From JAEUHZ01 sp964552795 (GTDB taxonomy: Bacteria; Planctomycetota; UBA1135; GCA-002686595), in assembly GCA_964552795.1 (NCBI GenBank), contig CAZKIO010000005.1, forward strand, positions 72,181 to 136,180: a stretch of DNA of 64,000 nt, written 5' to 3'. Shown piece by piece: positions 16,665 through 24,484 of this stretch. Every line of letters begins with the position of its first letter. Within the stretch, counting starts at the first letter, position 1. The position numbers and the translations under genes were made by a program. The notes under the pieces were generated by a model, which made no database searches, was not told the DNA's origin, and worked only from the letters and a program-made list of their open reading frames with translations.

Positions 16665-17759
16665 TCAGTTCGGCCGCTTCCCGGCGGCCGCCGCCTCGTA
16701 CTCGTCCAGCGCCGGCTTGAGGCGCGCGTCGAGCGCCACGGCCTTGCGCTGCTCCTCGATGGCCTTCGCCACGTCACCCTGCGCGAACCAGGCGCGCGCC
16801 AGCGTCTGGAGGCAGGCCGCGTCCTCGCCCTTGGTGATCTCGACGGCGCGCTGCGCCATCCGCAGCGCCAGGGCCGTGTCGCGGCGCGCGTACTTGCTGG
16901 CGGGGTCGACGATCCACCAGGCGATCCCGTTGAGGATGTCGTCGGAATCCTTGCACACGCCCCCCAGGATCTGTGCGCCCCAGGCGTAGGCCGCGTCGAG
17001 GTCCTCGGCGTAGCTCGCCAGGATCTGGAACTTGGCCGCCGCCGCGCCGATGAACTTCTCGCCGTCGAGCGCCAGCAGGTCGTCGCACACCTTGACGGCG
17101 GCGGCGAAGTCCTTGGCCCCCATCGTGCGGTTGAGGTCCTGCTGCAAGGCCAGCGCGCGCGCTTCGATCTCCTTGGCGCGCTTGGCCGCCTCGGCCATGG
17201 CCTTGAGGTCGTGCTTGCCCGCCAGCACCAGGTCGAGCGTCGCGTCGATCCGCGCGGGGTGCCCGATGTAGACGACGTGCCCCGTGCCGTCGACCAGGAA
17301 CGAGCACGGAATGCCGCCCTGGCCGGCCGCGCGCATCCACGCGTCGCTCGTCTTGCGCTCGTCGTCCCAGGCGATCGTGTAGCCCATCTTGTCGCCCTTG
17401 TCCTTGACCATGTCCTCGACGCGCTCGAGCGTGTTCCCGCGCGTGTCGGCCGAGGTGACGCTGATCACCGTGAACCCCTTGTCCTTGTGCTTCTTCTGCA
17501 GCTCCGTGAGGTGCGGCATCGTCGCGATGCACGGCCCGCACCACGTGGCCCAGAACTCGACCATGTAGACCTTGCCCTTCTCGAAGGACGCGACCGGCGC
17601 GCCCTTGAGCCACTTCTGGATCGAGAGCGGCGGCGCGGGATCGCCGATGCCCAGCGTCTTCGTCGCCTCCACCTGGGTCGGAATCGCGGCGGCGTGGGCC
17701 GCGCCCGCGGACAAGAGCAGGGTCGATGCGAGACACAGGACGGAGATGCGGAACGACAT
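16665..17759 (-). CDS. secreted TlpA-like thioredoxin with C-terminal helical repeats
   Basis: 364 residues. The ATG at 17759 is preceded by AGAGG and opens a signal peptide ending AHA-A (residue 23). Residues about 35-190 form a TlpA/AhpC-type thioredoxin fold with active site FWATWCGPC and cis-Pro region GIPCSFLVDGTG. The last ~150 residues are alpha-helical with TPR-like elements (AKEIEARALALQQDL, GDVAKAIEEQRKAVALD). Such proteins act as periplasmic thiol-disulfide reductases; the repeat region probably binds a partner. Upstream in-frame ATGs lie before the signal peptide and are rejected. Confidence 0.92.
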   Translation of the reverse strand: MSFRISVLCLASTLLLSAGAAHAAAIPTQVEATKTLGIGDPAPPLSIQKWLKGAPVASFEKGKVYMVEFWATWCGPCIATMPHLTELQKKHKDKGFTVISVTSADTRGNTLERVEDMVKDKGDKMGYTIAWDDERKTSDAWMRAAGQGGIPCSFLVDGTGHVVYIGHPARIDATLDLVLAGKHDLKAMAEAAKRAKEIEARALALQQDLNRTMGAKDFAAAVKVCDDLLALDGEKFIGAAAAKFQILASYAEDLDAAYAWGAQILGGVCKDSDDILNGIAWWIVDPASKYARRDTALALRMAQRAVEITKGEDAACLQTLARAWFAQGDVAKAIEEQRKAVALDARLKPALDEYEAAAAGKRPN

Positions 17760-17929
17760 GGAACCTCTGGGGTGCGGATGTGGGGCGGCCTGCCCGATCG
17801 GTGGATCGGCCGGCAGGCAGCCCAGGGTAGCGCCGGCGCGCGCCTGCAGGCGCGGCCTTACGAGCCTCGTGCGCGGCAATCGGCCCGGACTGCGAACTTT
17901 CTTCGTTCCCGCGGCTTTCGGGGCGGGTT

Positions 17930-17935
17930 TATCGT
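17930..17935 (+). promoter_or_regulatory. TATCGT -10-like element upstream of the M36 protease
   Basis: Best promoter-like hexamer in the 235-bp gap before the ATG at 17995; it would give a leader of about 52 nt. No convincing -35. Confidence 0.25.
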
Positions 17936-17994
17936 GGAACTGCCCGCCTCGAGAACGGGCTCACTACCTCCCGGTCCCCAACCAGCCCCTCCCC

Positions 17995-20900
17995 ATGCGC
18001 CGACCCCTCTCCGTCCGCGGTCTGACCGCGGCCGCGGTCCTCCTTTCCTCCACCGCCTCGGCCCAGTTCGACCCGCACCTCTTCCGCACCGATCAGGTCA
18101 CGGCGCCGGTGCCGCTGGCGGACTTCGACGCGCGCCTGGACGCCGATGGGCAGCCGGTCCCCGACGTGCTGTCGGCGCTGCGGCAGTCGCGTCCGGCGGC
18201 GGCGCTCCGCGCGCGCGAGCTGGCGCTGGGGCGGCTCTTGCAGGCGGTCCAGGGCGTGCGCGTGGACGACCACCACATGTTCGGCACGCCGCACTTCGTG
18301 CGCTCGACGCTGGCGTTCCTGACGCCGCCCGTCGCCGGCGGCAACGAGGAGGCGCACGCGATCGTGCGCGATTTCCTGGAGGAGTACCGCGGCCTGTTCG
18401 AGATCTCGCCGGGCGAGCTCGAGCGCGCGCGGCTCACGCGCGACTTCTTGACGACGCACAACGGGCTGCGGCACCTGACCTGGAAGCAGCAGATCGGCGA
18501 GGTCGAGCTGTTCGGTTGCGAGCTGCGCGCCAACGTGACGGCCGGCGGCGAGATCGTGAACGTCAGCTCGACGATGCTGCCGCGCCCCGACGGCGATTTT
18601 CGCGTCAGCCCGCGCATCGTGACGGATGCGCAGGCCGTGCTGCTGGCCGCGGCCAGCGTCGGCATCGACGTGAACGAAGTGCCCGGCCCCCTCGGCGCGC
18701 CCGCGGGAGCGGAACAGCGCCGTCACTGGGGCGGGTCGCCCGACTTCCGGGCCGACGAGCCGATCACGACGGTGCTCGTGTACTTCCCGCGCTCGCGCAC
18801 GGACATCCGCAGCGCGTGGATGGTGACCGTGCCCGAGATCGGCATCGGGAACACCTACGACGTCACGATCGACGCCACGACGGGCGAGGTGCTGCGCCGC
18901 TGGAACCACCTGCACTTCGCGGCCGGCGGGACGCAGTCGGTCTCGATGCGCGTGTTCACCAGCGACTCGCCGGCCCCGGGCAGCCCCGGCACGCCGACTC
19001 CCAACGGCACGCAGTTCCCCACCGTGCCGCAGCAACTGGTCACCGTGGGCTCGGCCGAGTGGCTGCCCTGGTCGCCCAACGGCTGGATCGACGACGGCGG
19101 CAACGAGACGCTGGGCAACAACGTCGACGCGCACACGGACCTCGACGCGAACAACACGCCCGACCTGCCGCGCCCGGCCGGGTCGCCGGCGCGCGTGTTC
19201 GATTTCGCGGCCGACGTGACCCAGGCGCCGTCCACCTACCGCAACGCGGCGGTGACGCAGATCTTCTATCTCACGAACCGCTACCACGACATCCTCTACC
19301 GCTTCGGCTTCGACGAAGCCGCCAAGAACTTCCAGCAGACGAACTTCAGCGGCATGGGCGTCGGCGGCGACCGCGTGCAAGCGGATGCGCAGGACGGCTC
19401 GGGCACCAACAACGCGAACTTCGGCACGACCGGCACCGATGGCTCGACCGGCCGCATGCAGATGTACGTCTTCACCGGTCCCAACCCGGATCGCGACGGC
19501 GATTTCGACGCCAACATCGTCTACCACGAGCTCTCGCACGGCTTGTCGATCCGGCTGCTCGACGGGCAGGCCTCGGGCGAGCAGGCCGGCGGAATGGGCG
19601 AGGGCTGGGGCGACTTCTTCGGCCTCGCGCTGACGTCCGAACCGGGCGACGACCCCAACGCCGTGTACTGCACCGGCGGCTGGACCGTGCTCGAGCTCGC
19701 CGCGGGCTTCACGGACAACTACTACTTCGGCATCCGGCGCTTCCCGTGCTCGACGGACATGACGAAGAACCCGCAGACCTACGCCGACATCGACCCGGCG
19801 CAGCAGAGCTACCCGCCGTCGGTCCCGCGCAGCCCGGTGATCGGCAACACCGCCGACCAGGTCCACAACGTGGGCGAGGTCTGGTGCGTGACGCTGTGGG
19901 AGTGCCGCGCCAACCTGATCGCGGCGCACGGCTTCGCCGGCAACGACATGATCATGGACCTGGTCACCGACGGCCTGAAGCTGGCGCCGGGCACGCCCAA
20001 CTTCCTGCAGTCGCGCGATTCGATCCTGCAGGCGGACCTGGTCGACAACGGCGGTGCCAACCTGGGCGCGTTGTGGGCGGGCTTCGCCAAGCGCGGGATG
20101 GGCGCGAGCGCCACCTCGCCCGCGGGCACGACCACGACCGGCATCGTCGAGGCTTTCGACATGCCGAACCTGATCCTGTTCGCGTATCCGAACGGCCGGC
20201 CGACGCAGCTCGTGCCGAACGCGCCGAACACGTTCCAGGTCCAGGTCGTCGGGCTGGGCTCGATGACGCCGACGCCGGGCTCGGGGCAACTGCACTACAG
20301 CGTCAACGGCGGCGGCTTCACCGCGATCGGCATGACGCAGACGTCGCCGAACAACTACGACGCGACGATCCCGGCGCAGGCCTGCCTGTCCAGCGTCCGC
20401 TACTACGTCAGCTCCGGCGCGACCGGCGGCACGCAGACCGATCCGAGCGGCGCGCCCGCCGCCAGCCACGTGGCGCTCGTCGCGACGGGGAACGCCGACG
20501 TGTACGCGGACGACTTCGAGACCGACCAGGGCTGGACGCCGGTCAACCTGGGCGCTTCGAGCGGCGATTGGCAGCGCGGCACGCCGGTGAACGATCCGGC
20601 CTGGGCCTACGATCCCACGGCCGACGGCGACGGCAGCGGGCAGTGCTGGCTGACGCAGAACGCAGCGGGCAACACCGACGTGGACAACGGCTCGGTGCAG
20701 CTCACGTCGAGCACGTTCGACTTCAGCTCGCCGCTGGGCAAGCTGGCCTACGAGTACTACCTGTACCTCACCAACACGAACGGCGACGACCGCCTGCTGG
20801 TCGAGATCAACACGAACGGCGGCGTCGGTCCCTGGACCGAGATCGCGCGCCACGACACGAGCGGCAGCACGAGCTGGCGGCATCACGAGGTCACCGCGGC

Positions 20901-21504
20901 CACGGTGCAGGGCCTGGGCGTGACGCTCACGGCGAACACGGTCGTCCGCTTCACGGCCAACGACGACGGCACGCAGAGCATCGTCGAAGCCGGCATCGAC
21001 GGATTCGTCGTGAGCACGGTCGTCTGCGTCCCGCCGATCACCGCGTACTGCTTCGGCGACGGCAGCGGGACGGCGTGTCCGTGCGGCAACACGGGCGGGG
21101 CCGGCGAAGGCTGCCTCAACTCGATGGGCGTCGGCGGCGTGCTCGGCGCGACCGGCAGCGCCAGCGTCACGGCCGACACGCTCGTGCTGACCGGCACCGG
21201 CATGCCCAACGCCTCCGCGCTGTACTTCCAAGGCACGACGCAGGACAACGGCGGAGCCGGCAACCTGTTCGGCGACGGCCTGCGCTGCGCGTCGGGCACG
21301 ATCATCCGCCTGGGCACCAAGACGAACGCCGGCGGCGGGTCGAGCTATCCGCAAGGCGGCGACCTCCCGGTGTCCGTGCGCGGCCTGGTGCCCGCCGCCG
21401 GCGGCGCGCGCAACTACCAGGTCTGGTACCGCAACGCGGTCGGCTTCTGCACGGCAGCGACGTTCAACCTGACGAACGGCGTGGCCGTGACGTGGCAGCC
21501 CTGA
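17995..21504 (+). CDS. secreted fungalysin-like M36 metalloprotease with CFGDG C-terminal domain
   Basis: 1169 residues. Signal peptide 1-23 (ASA-QF), then a fungalysin/thermolysin-type propeptide (about 120-200; LRHLTWKQQIGEVELFG), and an M36 catalytic domain with HELSH (H511, E512, H515) and the downstream GEGWGDFFGLA block that supplies the third zinc ligand. About residues 740-1000 are beta-rich accessory modules. The last ~150 residues (1019-1169) are the CFGDG tail also found on the ELW-repeat protein: CPCGN, FGDGLRC, QVWYRN, FNLTNG. Expected role: extracellular proteolysis; the tail may be for anchoring or export. Followed by a strong stem-loop shared with the convergent OPT gene. Confidence 0.93.
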   Translation: MRRPLSVRGLTAAAVLLSSTASAQFDPHLFRTDQVTAPVPLADFDARLDADGQPVPDVLSALRQSRPAAALRARELALGRLLQAVQGVRVDDHHMFGTPHFVRSTLAFLTPPVAGGNEEAHAIVRDFLEEYRGLFEISPGELERARLTRDFLTTHNGLRHLTWKQQIGEVELFGCELRANVTAGGEIVNVSSTMLPRPDGDFRVSPRIVTDAQAVLLAAASVGIDVNEVPGPLGAPAGAEQRRHWGGSPDFRADEPITTVLVYFPRSRTDIRSAWMVTVPEIGIGNTYDVTIDATTGEVLRRWNHLHFAAGGTQSVSMRVFTSDSPAPGSPGTPTPNGTQFPTVPQQLVTVGSAEWLPWSPNGWIDDGGNETLGNNVDAHTDLDANNTPDLPRPAGSPARVFDFAADVTQAPSTYRNAAVTQIFYLTNRYHDILYRFGFDEAAKNFQQTNFSGMGVGGDRVQADAQDGSGTNNANFGTTGTDGSTGRMQMYVFTGPNPDRDGDFDANIVYHELSHGLSIRLLDGQASGEQAGGMGEGWGDFFGLALTSEPGDDPNAVYCTGGWTVLELAAGFTDNYYFGIRRFPCSTDMTKNPQTYADIDPAQQSYPPSVPRSPVIGNTADQVHNVGEVWCVTLWECRANLIAAHGFAGNDMIMDLVTDGLKLAPGTPNFLQSRDSILQADLVDNGGANLGALWAGFAKRGMGASATSPAGTTTTGIVEAFDMPNLILFAYPNGRPTQLVPNAPNTFQVQVVGLGSMTPTPGSGQLHYSVNGGGFTAIGMTQTSPNNYDATIPAQACLSSVRYYVSSGATGGTQTDPSGAPAASHVALVATGNADVYADDFETDQGWTPVNLGASSGDWQRGTPVNDPAWAYDPTADGDGSGQCWLTQNAAGNTDVDNGSVQLTSSTFDFSSPLGKLAYEYYLYLTNTNGDDRLLVEINTNGGVGPWTEIARHDTSGSTSWRHHEVTAATVQGLGVTLTANTVVRFTANDDGTQSIVEAGIDGFVVSTVVCVPPITAYCFGDGSGTACPCGNTGGAGEGCLNSMGVGGVLGATGSASVTADTLVLTGTGMPNASALYFQGTTQDNGGAGNLFGDGLRCASGTIIRLGTKTNAGGGSSYPQGGDLPVSVRGLVPAAGGARNYQVWYRNAVGFCTAATFNLTNGVAVTWQP

Positions 21505-21515
21505 CGGCTGCGTAT

Positions 21516-21556
21516 CCCGGCAATGCCGTGCCAGAGCCTGGCACGGTGTTGCCGGG
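21516..21556. terminator. bidirectional stem-loop between convergent genes
   Basis: Outer arms 21516-21523 and 21549-21556 (CCCGGCAA/TTGCCGGG) and inner arms 21526-21533 and 21539-21546 (CCGTGCCA/TGGCACGG) pair around a 5-nt loop, separated by a 2x2 mismatch. It fits exactly between the stops of the M36 protease and the OPT transporter. It shares the CCGTGCCAGAGC core with the hairpin at 1062-1101. No T-tract on either side. Confidence 0.65.
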
Positions 21557-23407
21557 TTACGCGGACTTCCGGGTGCTGCGCCGCAGCAGCAGCGCGGCAC
21601 CGGCCAGCAACGCCAGGCTCAGCACGGACTCCGTCGTGCCGTGCGTGACCGCCGGCGCGCGCCCGGCGCCCGTCGCGAACGCGTAGCCCGCGATCAGGAC
21701 GCCGGCGAGGCCCTCGCCGGCGACGAATCCCGACGCGCACAGGATCCCGCCCTCGGTGTCCACGCGCTCCTTCGCGCGCGCATCGCACCAGCGGCGCACG
21801 CAGCCGCCCGCGAAGACCGCCGCCATGGTCGACAGCGGCAGGTAGATCCCGAGCGCGAAAGGCAGCGCGGGCAGGCCGGCCAGCACGCCGACGACCGACA
21901 GCGCGCCGCCCATGACCAGGAGATCCCAGGGCAGCTCCGCGCCCAGGACGGCCTCGATCATCGTCTTCATCAGGCGCGCTTGCGGCGCGGGCAATCCGCC
22001 TTCGCCGAAGCCCTCGCTGTGTCCCAGCGTGACGACGACCGCCGCGACCACCCAGCACGCCACGCCGGCGGCCAGCAGCTGGCCGTATTGCTGCAGGTAC
22101 GGCGTGCCCTTCACGAGCCAGCCGGTCTTCAGGTCCTGCGAGATGTCGCCGGCCTTGCTCGCGGCGACGCACACCACGGTGCCGACGGTCAGGACGGCGG
22201 CTTGCGCGGCCACGCCCTTCCAGCCCAGCGTCAGGAAGATGCCCGCGGTCCCGGCCAGCGTGATCAACGCCATCGCGCTCGTCGGGTTCGACGACACGCC
22301 GATCACGCCGACGAGCCGCGACGACACCGGCACGAACAGGAAACCGAACACGGCCACGCCGATCGCCGCGACGATCCGGGCGCCGAGCGAGAGCTCGCCG
22401 GCGAAGATGTTCGGCACGAGCGCCATCGCCGCGATCAGCGCCGCGATCCCGCCCAGCAGCACGCCCGGCGGGAGGTCGCGGTCCTCGCGCTCGCCGGTCG
22501 CCGCGCCCGGACCAGAGCGCAAACCGCCCAGCACGGCGTTCAGCGACGCCAGCATGGTCGGTGCCGTGCGGAACACGGTGTACAACCCCGCCGCCGCGAC
22601 GGCGCCCGCGCCGACGTACAGCAGGAACCGGTCCTTGATGGCGCCCGCGCCGAGCATGCGCGCGCTCTCCGCGCCCGAATCGATCCAGCCCGCGAGGTGC
22701 GCCTTCGTGACCAGCGGATAGAGCACGAGCGACGCGATCAGCGCACCCGACACCATCACCGCGGCGGCGCGGTAGCCGACGATGAAGCCCACGGCCAGCA
22801 GGGCCGGCGCCACCTTGATCGCGAGGCCGCCGTTGGGAAGGAACTCCGGCCGCCACGCGACGTCCTCGGGCAGCAGCTTCGCCGCGGAGAGCACCAGCTT
22901 GATCGCGCCGCCCAACGCGATGCCGATCAGGATCCAGCGCCCCGCCGAGCGGCTCTTCTGCGTGGCGTGCAGCACCTCCGCGCACGCACGGCCCTCGGGG
23001 TACGGCAACTCCGCGTCGGCCTGCACGATCAGGAGGCGCCGCAGCGGGACCATGGCGAGGATGCCGAGCACGCCTCCCGCGAACGCCAGCAAGCCGACCT
23101 GCCACACGGGCGGTGCGACGTCCCACAGGAAGAGCGCGGGGATCGTGAAGATCGTGCCCGACGCCAGCGAGCTCGACGCGCTGCCGATCGTCTGCGAGAG
23201 GTTCGCCTCCAGGATCGTGCCGCCGCGCAGGATCTGGAACGTCGCCGCCGACAGCACCGCGATCGGGATCGAGGTCGAGACGGTCAGCCCGGCCTTCAGG
23301 CCCAGGTAGGCGTTGGCTGCGCCGAACAGGCAGCCGAACACGAGTCCGCACAGGACGGCCTTGAGGGTCCACTCCGCGATGCGCGCGGTCGGGGGGGGCG
23401 AGGTCAT
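21557..23407 (-). CDS. OPT family oligopeptide/metal-chelate transporter
   Basis: 616 residues with about 15 predicted hydrophobic segments. OPT proteins take up oligopeptides or metal-siderophore complexes across the inner membrane. Seen: NAYLGLKAGLTVSTSIPIAVLS near the N-terminus, NLSQTIGSASSSLASG, PEGRACAEVL, and SSNPTSAMALITLAGTAG in the second half, all typical of bacterial OPT members. Start chosen as the ATG at 23407: TAGGCT lies 6 nt upstream and a TTG two codons earlier is weaker. It lies 36 nt downstream of the PqiA-like gene. Confidence 0.93.
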   Translation of the reverse strand: MTSPPPTARIAEWTLKAVLCGLVFGCLFGAANAYLGLKAGLTVSTSIPIAVLSAATFQILRGGTILEANLSQTIGSASSSLASGTIFTIPALFLWDVAPPVWQVGLLAFAGGVLGILAMVPLRRLLIVQADAELPYPEGRACAEVLHATQKSRSAGRWILIGIALGGAIKLVLSAAKLLPEDVAWRPEFLPNGGLAIKVAPALLAVGFIVGYRAAAVMVSGALIASLVLYPLVTKAHLAGWIDSGAESARMLGAGAIKDRFLLYVGAGAVAAAGLYTVFRTAPTMLASLNAVLGGLRSGPGAATGEREDRDLPPGVLLGGIAALIAAMALVPNIFAGELSLGARIVAAIGVAVFGFLFVPVSSRLVGVIGVSSNPTSAMALITLAGTAGIFLTLGWKGVAAQAAVLTVGTVVCVAASKAGDISQDLKTGWLVKGTPYLQQYGQLLAAGVACWVVAAVVVTLGHSEGFGEGGLPAPQARLMKTMIEAVLGAELPWDLLVMGGALSVVGVLAGLPALPFALGIYLPLSTMAAVFAGGCVRRWCDARAKERVDTEGGILCASGFVAGEGLAGVLIAGYAFATGAGRAPAVTHGTTESVLSLALLAGAALLLRRSTRKSA

Positions 23408-23413
23408 GCGCAA

Positions 23414-23419
23414 AGCCTA
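23414..23419 (-). promoter_or_regulatory. TAGGCT -10-like element, 6 nt before the OPT gene
   Basis: Identical hexamer and spacing to the element before queC. It would give a leaderless transcript. Located in the 36-bp gap after the PqiA-like gene, so the OPT gene may have its own promoter besides any read-through. Confidence 0.35.
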
Positions 23420-23443
23420 GCGACGGCCGGCGTCGGAACGCAG

Positions 23444-24427
23444 TCAGGACAAGCGCCGGTCGACGAGCGACGACGCCGGCCAGTGGAGCACGAGGAACAG
23501 CACGATCAGGAACGCCCCCCACGTGAGCTCGGTCGTCACGAAGGCCCGCCCCTCGACCAGGTAGATGCCCAGCGCCAGGGCGAACACGTCCAGCATCGCG
23601 TAGTGCCGCACCCCGGCGAGGGCGCGAAGAATCCACCCCACCGTCCGGCCGCCGTGCGCGCGCCACAGGGCCAGGATCGAGAGCAGGCCCGACGCCACCG
23701 GCGCGGCCACCAGGAACGCGGCCATGACCAGCGCCAGCACCACCGCGCCCGACTGCCACAGGCTGTGGACCGAGCCCACGACGCTGATCGGCCGGTCGGA
23801 GAGGCGCCAGTCGTCGATCTCCAGGAAGGGCACCGCGATCCCCGCGACCAGCAGCGCGAGCAGCAGCACGTGACCTAGAGCCAGGATCGACGTCGCGTTC
23901 CGCCGCCCTGGCGGCTCGGGAGGCGCGGCGCGCAGGCGCTTCTGGATGCGCGAGCCGCTGATCATGCTGAGCAGGATCGCCAGGGTGAACAGCAGGATGC
24001 CCAGGCGCGGACGCGCGCCGACCATCCACTGGTCGCTGGCCAGGGTGATCATCAGGCACACCAGGAACACGTCGAGCATGGACCACTTGCCCAGGCGCCC
24101 GACGGCTTCCAGCCACGGCAGCCTGCGCCGCGGCCTCACGCGCCCGCACACGATCGCCGCCAGCACGCCCAGCTTCGCGAACGGGAAGAGGATCGAGAAC
24201 GCCACGACCACGACGGCCAGCACGTAGAGCTCCGATTCCCACAGGAGCTGGACGGAGCGCGGCAGGCTGTACTCCTCGGTGGAGAACACCTTGCGCATGT
24301 CCATGAACGGCACCACCAGCGCCGCGACGTTCAGCGCCAGCGAGGCGAGCAGCATCCAGGGCACGACCCCGCGCCGCCAGCGCCGGACGGGCAGCCACGG
24401 TCTCCACGCTGCGCGCGGGGGCTTCAC
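23444..24427 (-). CDS. PqiA-like paraquat-inducible membrane protein
   Basis: 327 residues, about eight hydrophobic helices in two related halves, as in PqiA/YebS. The first half has the typical LYVLAVVVVAFSILFPFAKL and LGKWSMLDVFLVCLMI; the second repeats the plan with HYAMLDVFALALGIYLVEG. In enterobacteria such proteins work with MCE proteins (PqiB) in lipid transport across the envelope. No MCE partner is adjacent here. The N-terminal cysteine motif of classical PqiA is not evident. Start is GTG at 24427; an internal ATG 24 codons on is possible. Confidence 0.82.
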   Translation of the reverse strand: MKPPRAAWRPWLPVRRWRRGVVPWMLLASLALNVAALVVPFMDMRKVFSTEEYSLPRSVQLLWESELYVLAVVVVAFSILFPFAKLGVLAAIVCGRVRPRRRLPWLEAVGRLGKWSMLDVFLVCLMITLASDQWMVGARPRLGILLFTLAILLSMISGSRIQKRLRAAPPEPPGRRNATSILALGHVLLLALLVAGIAVPFLEIDDWRLSDRPISVVGSVHSLWQSGAVVLALVMAAFLVAAPVASGLLSILALWRAHGGRTVGWILRALAGVRHYAMLDVFALALGIYLVEGRAFVTTELTWGAFLIVLFLVLHWPASSLVDRRLS

Positions 24428-24484
24428 GCGCGCATGATGCGGCCTCGTCCGGCCGAGTTCAGCAGCGGATTCCGGACCGGCGGC

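Noticed and set aside
17211..21686. Very long plus-strand frame (1491 codons) across the M36 gene
   Set aside because: Low-complexity Arg/Ala/Gly translation typical of out-of-frame reading in 70% GC DNA; the M36 protease in another frame has clear family motifs.
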